6,171 nucleotides of DNA, taken from assembly GCA_002441545.1 (NCBI GenBank), contig DJWL01000167.1, positions 1-6,171 of the forward strand, written 5' to 3'. The position numbers and the translations under genes are program-made. Every line of letters starts with the position of its first letter. Position 1 is the first letter of the stretch. This DNA comes from Flavobacteriaceae bacterium UBA6231 (GTDB taxonomy: Bacteria > Bacteroidota > Bacteroidia > Flavobacteriales > Flavobacteriaceae). Positions 1 through 4,558 of the stretch are shown here, one piece after another. The notes below the pieces were generated by a model. That model saw only the letters and a list, made by a program, of their open reading frames with translations, made no database searches and was not told where the DNA came from.

Positions 1-505
1 AATAATCGATAGCTTTTGTTGCTCTATCTCTAGCTTTTTTACCTACGGTATAAGCAGATTTTCGAAAGTTATCAGCACCTGTAAACTTTACAATTGCAAA
101 ATTTTTAACGACTGTAACAGCACCACTTCCGCTGCTAATCTTTGTACTTGAAGATGAGGATGTCTTAACGACACCATCATCAACTATTTTAATTGGAGCT
201 ACGGTTGCATTGCTATCACTTGCTTTTATTTCAGGAACATTTTTAAATGAAGCTGCTTCAGATTTTACACTGCTGCTATCTGATGTTATCGGCAGTGTGG
301 TACTAGATATCTGGGAAGACGATGAAGAACTTTTGCCATCATCACTTCCGACATCTATATCATCGGTATCAAAACTTACTCCACCGCTTTGATTTGATTG
401 TCTTGAAGATGAAGAACCACTTTTTATAGGTTTCTCGCTATTTTCAATAGCCTCTTTTTTTAATTTTTCTCTCTCCAAGTAAAGGAGTAATTCTTTAGAA
501 TCCAT
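1..505 (-). CDS. Ser-rich protein, possible relaxase/mobilization protein (3' part beyond the window)
   Basis: An open frame of 168 codons runs from ATG at 505 off the left edge, with AAGGA just upstream overlapping the stop of the preceding gene. Residues 1-25 are charged and helical. Residues 29-125 are a disordered, Ser/Asp/Gly-rich stretch with several poly-Ser runs (31-34, 59-64, about 116-120). From about residue 134 the composition changes to an ordered domain start, with FAIVKFTGADNFRKSAY and then KKARDRATKAIDY. A short beta strand followed by a basic segment leading to an 'A..AIDYI'-like helix recalls the beginning of MobA/TraI-type or DUF3363-type relaxase domains, where a similar strand precedes 'HLRYI.RDG'. 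The catalytic Tyr and the HxH metal motif lie outside the window, so the function is inferred. The gene follows an RHH-type gene by 10 bp, as relaxase genes often do. The coding region is clear; the relaxase call is moderate. A filamentous or surface protein with a Ser-rich linker is the alternative. Confidence 0.6.
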   Translation of the reverse strand, partial: MDSKELLLYLEREKLKKEAIENSEKPIKSGSSSSRQSNQSGGVSFDTDDIDVGSDDGKSSSSSSQISSTTLPITSDSSSVKSEAASFKNVPEIKASDSNATVAPIKIVDDGVVKTSSSSSTKISSGSGAVTVVKNFAIVKFTGADNFRKSAYTVGKKARDRATKAIDY

Positions 506-515
506 TACAAAATCC

Positions 516-956
516 TTAACTCAAATGTTCAGGAAAAATATTACTTGTAATATTTTCTTTTGAGTTTAATGAATCAACAGGATGTGTTTTTAACGCCGCA
601 CCTTTTGAAAGTGATACTATCCTTCTTATCTTTTCAGATATCTGTTCTGGTTCCAAGTCGGCAAAAATCAATTCGCCAAAAATATATTTTATAAGATGAT
701 GATTACTAAGTATGTAACTCAAGCTTCTAACATTTTGTGTTTCAATTTTTGAAAATTTCTCTTCAATTATTTCGACAAGTTTTCTTTCAAAACTATCAAA
801 TGCTCTAACGACCTTCTCCTCTTGTTTGGCGGCAGCATGGTACGCCTCTCCTAACTTTATTCTTACCGCTTCTGACTTAGATATATTGTGAGCGATACTA
901 TCCTTTGTAATAATCTCGTATAGGCTATTATCCACGGTTATTGAAAATACTTTCAT
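516..956 (-). CDS. Ribbon-helix-helix-type protein, likely relaxosome accessory
   Basis: The protein is 146 aa. The start at 956 is set by GAGGATG about 5-8 nt upstream. Residues 2-8 (KVFSITV) form a short beta strand, followed by a helix (about 11-22) and a second helix opened by NISKSEAVRIKLGEAY (about 24-40). This strand-helix-turn-helix layout with an 'SKSEAVR' turn is typical of ribbon-helix-helix DNA-binding proteins. The rest (about 45-110) is charged and probably coiled-coil, with a polar tail. In mobilizable plasmids, RHH proteins bind near oriT, help the relaxase nick, and repress their own operon. The position fits that role: it is the first gene after a 559-bp non-coding region holding repeats, and it sits 10 bp before a possible relaxase gene. 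A plain plasmid copy or partition regulator is the alternative. The fold call is fairly good; the exact role is inference. Confidence 0.62.
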   Translation of the reverse strand: MKVFSITVDNSLYEIITKDSIAHNISKSEAVRIKLGEAYHAAAKQEEKVVRAFDSFERKLVEIIEEKFSKIETQNVRSLSYILSNHHLIKYIFGELIFADLEPEQISEKIRRIVSLSKGAALKTHPVDSLNSKENITSNIFPEHLS

Positions 957-1006
957 CTTCCATCCTCTTTATGTTAATTTGCTCTTATTCATAATTATGT
1001 GAATTT

Positions 1007-1123
1007 AACAGCTATCTAACAGCATTGAAAATTTGTTGGATACGAATGAAAGTACAAATTATTGTTTTTTTAAAAAACATCTCATAAAAAAAATAACATA
1101 TAAAAAAACAGCTATCATAACAG
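1007..1123 (+). repeat. Direct repeat aacagctatc-taacag, two copies 100 bp apart
   Basis: Copy 1 is 1007-1022 and copy 2 is 1107-1123. They share aacagctatc and then taacag; copy 2 has one extra a between the two parts. The starts are exactly 100 bp apart. The first copy runs into the left arm of the inverted repeat at 1013-1042. These are plausible binding sites for the adjacent RHH protein. Confidence 0.6.
1013..1042. repeat. Inverted repeat, 9-bp arms, next to the RHH gene
   Basis: TATCTAACA (1013-1021) pairs with TGTTGGATA (1034-1042). Eight pairs are Watson-Crick and one is a G-T wobble, around a 12-nt loop. It is placed about 60 bp upstream of the RHH start. Arms of this size near relaxase operons are common in oriT sequences, but it could also be an operator for the RHH protein. 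Confidence 0.5.
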
Positions 1124-1207
1124 TAGGTAAACCCCATTAAAAAGAGAAAATAAAAAGATTATTAACAGAAAAAATAACACAAAACATCATACCGTTTTAA
1201 CTTGCTC

Positions 1208-1229
1208 TCAAAAAAATATATTTTTTTGA
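1208..1229. repeat. 22-bp perfect A/T-run palindrome
   Basis: The palindrome is TC, seven A, TATA, seven T, GA, and it reads the same on both strands. A smaller ttgaa-a5-ttcaa inverted repeat (1226-1240) follows it directly. It may be an easily melted or bent site inside the candidate origin region, or simply a consequence of A/T homopolymers. Confidence 0.5.
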
Positions 1230-1465
1230 AAAAAATTCAACACTTAGCAGCAATAACATTTCCAATCTCAAAAGACAAAAAAATAACTACATCAACAACC
1301 TACAACACAACAACGAGCAAATAAAGTAACTCAAACTTCAACACAAAATAAAAATCATTTTTAAAAAAAATATATACACCTGTAGTAATGCATGTAATAA
1401 AAAAAGAAAAAAAACTTGATGATTTATTTGGTAAAATTGAAAATAAGATGTAGAAGTGTCTATGG

Positions 1466-1505
1466 TATATTTAGCAGCCAATTTTTATCCGAACTGCTAA
1501 ATATA
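1466..1505. repeat. Hairpin, 12-bp perfect arms, 16-nt loop
   Basis: TATATTTAGCAG (1466-1477) and its exact complement (1494-1505) flank a 16-nt loop. The hairpin begins 10 bp past the stop codon of the coiled-coil gene, so it could end that transcript. However, no U-run follows on the minus strand, and only a weak T-run (tctattttt, 1510-1517) follows on the plus strand. A structural hairpin of an oriT or a weak terminator are both possible. Confidence 0.5.
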
Positions 1506-1515
1506 AAATCTATTT

Positions 1516-1725
1516 TTATGAAATGTAATTCTCTTTTATGAAATTTTTTAAATCCTCATGAGAGATTTTTTCTTCATAAAACTCTATAGCCTTATCGGCT
1601 ATTTTTATTTTGCTTTGAGCTTCAAGCTGCTCTGCTTCTTCGATAAGTTTCTTTGATTGTTCTTTTGCTTTTTGCAAAACTTCTTTTGCTCTAAGCCGTA
1701 ACTCTTCGATTTTATTTTCTGCCAT
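1516..1725 (-). CDS. Small coiled-coil protein, unknown function
   Basis: The protein is 69 aa with a start supported by AGGAG ten nt upstream. Residues 2-55 are almost entirely helical and charged (Glu, Lys, Gln, Ala) with leucines in heptad-like spacing, indicating a coiled coil. The C-terminus carries a short segment, SHEDLKNFIKENY, that looks like a separate helix. There is no signal peptide or membrane segment, so it is probably cytoplasmic and oligomeric. It is the last gene of the minus-strand series before the candidate oriT region. Small coiled-coil proteins of the MobC/TraD type occur beside relaxase genes, and that is a possible role here, but no diagnostic motif is visible. I do not recognise the family. 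Confidence 0.75.
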   Translation of the reverse strand: MAENKIEELRLRAKEVLQKAKEQSKKLIEEAEQLEAQSKIKIADKAIEFYEEKISHEDLKNFIKENYIS

Positions 1726-1754
1726 TTGTGCTTGACTCCTGTTTTATTTTTTTG

Positions 1755-2080
1755 TCAAACATTATTCATAATTTCTTTTAAAAGATTATCTTTGTCTATT
1801 TCAATTACTCTTTTTAATTTTATCTAATTGCTCAATACAAAAATTTAAAGCAATCATGTGAAATTTTTCACTTCTATCTTTCATTAATTCATTTTTATTA
1901 ATAGTCTCTAAGCACAAATATTTTGTATCATTTGATTTAAAATTAGATATCCAAATTAATAGTCTGTGCTGCTGCGAATCCTGCGCTAAACGCCAACCCT
2001 TGATCAACTTTACTTAGTTCTGTAGCATTAGCTAATGATGTTATCAAAAAACAAGATATTATTTTTACAAACACTTTCAT
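1755..2080 (-). pseudogene. Secreted small protein gene with two +1 frameshifts
   Basis: ATG at 2080 follows AAGGA at good spacing and opens a clear signal peptide (MKVFVKIISCFLITSLANA, then TELSKVDQG). This frame stops at 1943-1945 after 45 codons. The next frame (+1) is open from about 2013 and reads on as NDTKYLCLETINKNELMKDR, then SEKFHMIALNFCIEQLDKIK, stopping at 1801-1803. Shifting +1 again, near the A5 run at 1811-1815, continues with KRVIEIDKDNLLKEIMNNV to a TGA at 1755-1757. Removing one base at each site gives a coherent protein of 107 aa with signal peptide and two later Cys. The 1755 stop lies 29 bp before the next gene, which fits operon spacing. The first shift must fall in 1943-2013 (for instance the GG at 1951-1952) and the second in 1801-1823. 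The gene is either decayed or affected by base-calling errors. I do not recognise the family. Confidence 0.65.
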
Positions 2081-2097
2081 TTATTAATCCTTATTTT

Positions 2098-2343
2098 TCA
2101 AATTATATTTTTTTCTAAATTTGCTTCGCTTTCAAAGCAAGATACATCAACAATTTGTCCTTGTCGGTTCATCATCTGTAAAGAGCTTTGCCCGACATCG
2201 ATAACAGTTTCTTTATTGTCCGTATGCCCTTGCTCTTTTAGAAAATCCTCGATGCCTTGAGTAGCTTCAAGAAATTGGCCACCTTTTCTCATATTGGAAA
2301 AAGCTTTGTTTTGTTTATCATCAAAAAAACTATTATTTTCCAT
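2098..2343 (-). CDS. Small hypothetical protein, 81 aa
   Basis: Its ATG shares a base with the stop of the preceding gene (TAATG at 2341-2345), so translation is probably coupled. The protein is hydrophilic with no signal peptide or membrane segment. The first half, with FDDKQNKAFSNMRKGGQFLE and a following FLKEQGHTDNKE, is probably helical. The second half (about 45-72, VIDVGQSSLQMMNRQGQIVDV) suggests two short beta strands. The 17-bp gap to the next gene contains that gene's AAGGA site. It belongs to the same minus-strand series as the TraB-like and 86-aa proteins. I do not recognise it and assign no function. Confidence 0.75.
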   Translation of the reverse strand: MENNSFFDDKQNKAFSNMRKGGQFLEATQGIEDFLKEQGHTDNKETVIDVGQSSLQMMNRQGQIVDVSCFESEANLEKNII

Positions 2344-2603
2344 TACTTTGCTCCTTTAATCCAAGTATCATTGTGTAGTATTCCGACATGTCTTATTTGT
2401 CTTACGCTTAAATTTTTATATTCTTTGCCTGTAGGTTTTTTTGCTATTCCATTATTTAATTCTATAAAATTAAAAGTTTTTGTTTCAAAATTAAGTGAAG
2501 CAACCTCGCCAAATAGAACTTCAGAGATGCCATTTGCATTAATTATACAAAACTCATATCTATCTCCAACTTCCACAATTGTTCTATGTCCAACAGTTTT
2601 CAT
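2343..2603 (-). CDS. Small beta-rich hypothetical protein, 86 aa
   Basis: The start overlaps the stop of the upstream gene by 4 bp (ATGA at 2600-2603), and its own stop overlaps the next start. It sits in the middle of a translationally coupled trio. The sequence alternates short hydrophobic strands with turns (RTIVEVGDRYEFCIINANG, then EVLFGEVASLNFETKTFNFI, then VRQIRHVGI). This suggests a small beta-barrel or SH3-like domain. No signal peptide is present, so it is likely cytoplasmic. Coupling to a TraB/VirB10-like secreted protein hints at a link with conjugation, but there is no motif to prove it. I do not recognise the family. Confidence 0.75.
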   Translation of the reverse strand: MKTVGHRTIVEVGDRYEFCIINANGISEVLFGEVASLNFETKTFNFIELNNGIAKKPTGKEYKNLSVRQIRHVGILHNDTWIKGAK

Positions 2604-2995
2604 TTTTTTAACTCCTCCATCTTAATTACTAGTGTTACTTTTTTTCTTAGCTTTAATACAGCATGATATGTCCTATCTTGAAAGCTTTCATCAATACTCA
2701 ATCCGACTTTCTCATCTTCATCTACTGCAAAGCCATCTATTTTTTGCTCGATAGCTATATTATTGATAAGACAAGTTTTTTTATTAAGCTTTACAAAGAC
2801 TCTTCCTATATCAATTTCATTTTTTGCCATACCATGAAATCTACAGTCTTTATCATCCGTAAAGGTTATAATATTTTCGATATTTACTCTGTCAAAAGTT
2901 ATTTCATGTAATAAAGTGGCGTCTCTTACTATTATGATATTGTTTGCTTCAACAACTGATAACATTAATCCGACAAAAAAGATAAAATTTTTCAT
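2600..2995 (-). CDS. Secreted TraB/VirB10-like domain protein, 131 aa
   Basis: GAGGA lies 7 nt before ATG at 2995. Residues 1-17 form a signal peptide (KN, then FIFFVGLMLSVVEA), so the rest is probably periplasmic. From about 42 the order is beta strand, Cys51-R-F-H-G, a GRVFVKL strand (64-70), KKTC (Cys75), and then IDGFAVDEDEKVGL (86-99). From memory this order matches the C-terminal part of F-type TraB/VirB10 proteins, where a Cys-containing 'C.f.G' strand, an 'R..vRl..L.C' strand and a 'GyVvdeDGk.G.rG' loop occur in sequence. TraB is about 400-475 aa and forms the envelope-spanning core of a type IV secretion channel. Here only a fragment of the domain stands alone with its own signal peptide and no inner-membrane anchor or Pro-rich linker. 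Cys51 and Cys75 could form a disulfide. A specialised accessory or a relic are both possible. Confidence 0.5.
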   Translation of the reverse strand: MKNFIFFVGLMLSVVEANNIIIVRDATLLHEITFDRVNIENIITFTDDKDCRFHGMAKNEIDIGRVFVKLNKKTCLINNIAIEQKIDGFAVDEDEKVGLSIDESFQDRTYHAVLKLRKKVTLVIKMEELKK

Positions 2996-3021
2996 TCGCC
3001 AATCCTCAATTAATATAAAGC

Positions 3022-3258
3022 TTAATAGGTTCTACTATCATTTTCTGCCATACCCTCCCAAGAAATAATTGCCTCAAAAACTCCATGAACTGTGTTTGCT
3101 TTTAAATTTTGAGTTCTAGCAACAAATGCAACGGGATTTTCTTTATTTTCACAAACTCCTTGAGGTAAAATACTGTAAAGTCCTTCATGAATAATATTTT
3201 CATTAAGTCCTTGTTCGTAAATTTTTTTTGCCTCATCCTGATTAGTTATTGTTGCCAT
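3022..3258 (-). CDS. Small hypothetical protein, 78 aa
   Basis: The start at 3258 has GAGGAT about 7 nt upstream. The protein is soluble, with an N-terminal helix (about 6-20, QDEAKKIYEQGLNENI) and a middle beta-like part (LYSILPQGV, then PVAFVARTQ). It ends in a helix around GVFEAIISWEGMAEND. There is one Cys, no membrane segment and no signal peptide. It begins 36 bp after the hicB stop and is followed 26 bp later by the TraB-like gene, which has its own ribosome binding site. It is most likely transcribed together with hicAB. I do not recognise the family. Confidence 0.72.
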   Translation of the reverse strand: MATITNQDEAKKIYEQGLNENIIHEGLYSILPQGVCENKENPVAFVARTQNLKANTVHGVFEAIISWEGMAENDSRTY

Positions 3259-3294
3259 TGTTTTATCCTCTTTTTATTTAACATCTTTTCTTAT

Positions 3295-3687
3295 TCATAA
3301 ATTAATATGATGTTCTCTTAAATCTTGCAAAACTAAGTTTTGAAGATATGCACTTCTATTTCCGTTAAACTCTACAAGTCTTTCAGGAAGAGCTTCTATA
3401 AGATCGCTTCGCATCATAACATTGATTCGTTTTAGTTTTTCAACTTTTATATCTATAAGCTGAGGAATTGCGTTTGGTTCTAAATCTAAATCATCTCTTT
3501 GCATTAACTCTTCAAGAGTTGAAGATTTTGGAAGAGTTTTTAAATCTTCGCAGTAAAGTTCTGCTGCTTCTTTTATCATTTCAACAGCTTTTTCAAATGT
3601 TTCGCCATAGCTAGAAGTAAAACCCAAATCCGGTACTACTGCTACATAGTCATTATCTTCTTTATGTATGAAAGCTAAATATTGCAT
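3295..3687 (-). CDS. hicB: HicB-family antitoxin
   Basis: The protein is 130 aa with AAGGAA before the start. Residues 1-50 show the HicB partial RNase-H-like fold: YLAFIHKEDNDYVAVVPDLG, then TSSYGETFEKAVEMIKEAAEL, the usual 'DLPG..s.GdT.eEAl.n..eA' pattern. In HicB this domain binds and blocks HicA. Residues about 79-127 (DIKVEKLKRINVMM, then RSAYLQNLVLQDLREH) form a ribbon-helix-helix DNA-binding domain that represses the operon with HicA as co-factor. The length and domain order are usual for RHH-type HicB. It follows hicA by 27 bp, in the normal toxin-first order. The partner and operator are both visible, so the system looks intact. Confidence 0.9.
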   Translation of the reverse strand: MQYLAFIHKEDNDYVAVVPDLGFTSSYGETFEKAVEMIKEAAELYCEDLKTLPKSSTLEELMQRDDLDLEPNAIPQLIDIKVEKLKRINVMMRSDLIEALPERLVEFNGNRSAYLQNLVLQDLREHHINL

Positions 3688-3714
3688 ATTTTTTCCTTTG
3701 TTTTTTTTAATAAA

Positions 3715-3900
3715 CTAGTGGAGTTTTAATCCACTTTGCCTCTCTATATTTTTTAGAGTTCCAAGCGGTATCTCGTCTTTTCCATGGTCAGCAACAATTG
3801 CAGTTCTGTTACCATTTACAAATTTTTTATGAGAACCATTTTGTGATTTGAACTCAAAACCATTCTTTTTTAAGATTTTGATAACTTCTTTTGAGTTCAC
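3715..3900 (-). CDS. hicA: HicA-family mRNA-interferase toxin (GTG start)
   Basis: The protein is 61 aa and starts NSKEVIKILKKNGFEFKSQN, followed by GSHKKFV with the catalytic His at residue 24 and the end GTLKNIERQSGLKLH. This is the complete double-stranded-RNA-binding fold of HicA, which cleaves mRNA and is neutralised by HicB. I choose the GTG at 3900. It has AAGGGAG seven nt upstream and gives the usual HicA length. An upstream ATG at 3933 would add MCIMCNAKGAK, has no ribosome binding site, and lies upstream of the -10 box (3923-3928), so it cannot be on the transcript. The toxin gene heads a minus-strand series that includes conjugation-like genes, which suggests a role in maintaining the element. 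Confidence 0.9.
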   Translation of the reverse strand: MNSKEVIKILKKNGFEFKSQNGSHKKFVNGNRTAIVADHGKDEIPLGTLKNIERQSGLKLH

Positions 3901-3922
3901 TTTTGCTCCCTTTGCATTACAC

Positions 3923-3948
3923 ATTATACACATATTTTACTTAAATAT
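3923..3948 (-). promoter_or_regulatory. hicA promoter
   Basis: The minus strand has TATAAT (3923-3928), preceded by ATGTG and a T/A-rich element ATATTTAAGTAAAAT (3934-3948). There is no good -35 box, as in many Campylobacterota sigma70 promoters that rely on periodic T-rich upstream DNA. Transcription would start near 3916, leaving a short leader with the AAGGGAG site. A half-site ttacacatta (3917-3926), copied from the palindrome upstream, overlaps the -10. Confidence 0.7.
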
Positions 3949-3971
3949 AGTTACACATTATGTGTAACTAT
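3947..3971. promoter_or_regulatory. 25-bp palindromic operator of hicAB
   Basis: The sequence has two perfect 12-bp arms (ATAGTTACACAT and its complement) around one central t at 3959. It lies just upstream of the hicA promoter and five bases past the stop of the 84-aa gene. The half-site ttacacatta recurs at 3917-3926 over the -10. The HicB C-terminal RHH domain is the natural ligand. It could also act as a weak terminator for the upstream gene, but no U-run follows. Confidence 0.65.
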
Positions 3972-3976
3972 GACTA

Positions 3977-4231
3977 TTAAGCAGCCGTAGCTACTCTAAT
4001 AGCCCGTGTTAAATTATCGCACCATACGCCGCCCCAGTAGTCAGTCATAAGATCATCGTTATCATTTACACCTCTGCATCTGATACAAGTGATATCTTTG
4101 GAATCATCATCCATTCTGCCATTCACCATAAATTCAACTACATGTCTGTTTATCTCTGCCCAAAAGAGGTTACCGCTTTGCTTTACTTTACCGTGTTTTG
4201 AAAGTTTTTTAATTGCGTTTGTAAGTTTCAT
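3977..4231 (-). CDS. Small conserved-looking hypothetical protein, 84 aa
   Basis: AGGGAT lies about 8 nt before ATG at 4231. The N-terminus KLTNAIKKLSKHGKVKQSGN is a helix with turn, followed by beta strands (LFWAEINRHVVEFMVNGR), then DDSKDITCIRCRGVNDNDDL and the end DYWGGVWCDNLTRAIRVA. The last part, an aromatic-Gly-Gly 'WCDNLTRAI' helix, feels like a family seen in phages and plasmids as small unknown proteins; that is memory only. It has three Cys, two of them in CIRC, which might bind metal, but a second pair is lacking. It follows the 78-aa gene by 30 bp and probably shares its promoter. No function is assigned. Confidence 0.75.
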   Translation of the reverse strand: MKLTNAIKKLSKHGKVKQSGNLFWAEINRHVVEFMVNGRMDDDSKDITCIRCRGVNDNDDLMTDYWGGVWCDNLTRAIRVATAA

Positions 4232-4254
4232 TTTTTTATCCCTGGAATGAATAT

Positions 4255-4275
4255 CTCTAGCCTATATAGCTAGAG
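4255..4275. repeat. 7-bp inverted repeat at a gene end
   Basis: CTCTAGC (4255-4261) and GCTAGAG (4269-4275) flank a 7-nt loop that includes the TAG stop of the 78-aa gene at 4262. No U-run follows on the minus strand. It could be a processing or stability hairpin between the two genes rather than a terminator. Confidence 0.4.
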
Positions 4276-4498
4276 CATTTGCAAGATGTTTCATGAAGTG
4301 CAAAACATCACCATTTTTAAAATCAATTTGAACTAAGATATCTTTGATTTTTCTCTGCTCATGCTTTGGAGCAATTACAATAGCATCAACAACAATTTGA
4401 AGTGTCATAAAGTTAGTTCCGCTTTCTCCTTGAGCTTCGATTGAAGTTTCAAGACTTATGTTTTTCTCTTCAAAGAGAGTTTCAAGATACTTTTTCAT
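4262..4498 (-). CDS. Small hypothetical protein, 78 aa, behind a strong promoter
   Basis: AAGGG is placed about 7 nt before ATG at 4498. The protein begins MKKYLETLFEEKNISLETSI and ends VQIDFKNGDVLHFMKHLANAL. It is mostly alpha-helical, with no membrane segment or signal peptide and no Cys. The hydrophobic stretch in the middle (MTLQIVVDAIVIA) is too short and mixed to be a membrane helix. It is the first gene after a perfect sigma70 promoter (4530-4558) that is divergent from the 73-aa gene. First-gene position beside a possible small regulator resembles the early region of a plasmid or phage control switch. I do not recognise the family. Confidence 0.75.
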   Translation of the reverse strand: MKKYLETLFEEKNISLETSIEAQGESGTNFMTLQIVVDAIVIAPKHEQRKIKDILVQIDFKNGDVLHFMKHLANALAI

Positions 4499-4529
4499 CT
4501 TTTAACCCTTATATTTGTTTTATAGTATA

Positions 4530-4558
4530 ATTATAACAAAATAATGAGTTAATGTCAA
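4530..4558 (-). promoter_or_regulatory. Consensus sigma70 promoter for the 78-aa/84-aa unit
   Basis: On the minus strand TTGACA (4553-4558) and TATAAT (4530-4535) are separated by exactly 17 bp. Both hexamers are perfect. Transcription should begin near 4523 and reach the ATG at 4498 after a short leader. The -10 lies in the 10-bp palindrome tataattata (4526-4535). A 12-bp repeat, ataacaaaataa (4533-4544), overlaps the -10 edge and recurs at 4595-4606. Confidence 0.85.

Larger units (their letters stand above)
957..1515. other. Gene-free region; candidate oriT/control region
   Basis: This 559-bp stretch lies between two minus-strand genes and contains no convincing coding sequence. It holds an imperfect inverted repeat (1013-1042), a direct repeat spaced 100 bp (1007-1022 and 1107-1123), A/T-run palindromes (1063-1079 and 1208-1229), a tract very rich in A and C (about 1241-1375), and a 12-bp-stem hairpin (1466-1505). 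It must also hold the promoter of the RHH gene, but no clear -10/-35 pair stands out there. Repeats next to an RHH/relaxase-like pair are what an origin of transfer looks like. I cannot identify a nic consensus with confidence, so the oriT call is inference. A vegetative origin or simple AT-rich spacer remains possible. Confidence 0.4.

Noticed and set aside
210..392. Plus-strand 60-codon open frame
   Set aside because: It is antisense to the Ser-rich coding sequence, whose frame is open over its full visible length with a good ribosome binding site. Its hydrophobic look comes from the complement of Ser/Asp codons.
1115..1180. Minus-strand GTG-started hydrophobic 21-residue peptide, like a type I toxin
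   Set aside because: T-rich DNA on this strand gives Leu/Phe/Ile peptides by chance. There is no ribosome binding site, and other frames give similar peptides.
957..1515. CRISPR array or iteron array
   Set aside because: Only two copies of one motif were found, with no regular repeat-spacer pattern or tandem iterons.
1801..2007. A separate 68-aa gene with a TTG start
   Set aside because: No ribosome binding site precedes the TTG, and the upstream ATG at 2080 with a signal peptide and AAGGA explains the region better as a frameshifted gene.
2257..2625. Plus-strand 122-codon open frame
   Set aside because: It lies antisense to the coupled 81-aa and 86-aa genes and reaches the TraB-like gene. 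It has no ribosome binding site, and the opposite strand has overlapping start/stop codons typical of real genes.
2663..2911. Plus-strand 82-codon open frame
   Set aside because: It is antisense to the TraB-like gene, with a biased Phe/Ile/Tyr composition that mirrors Lys/Asp/Asn codons.
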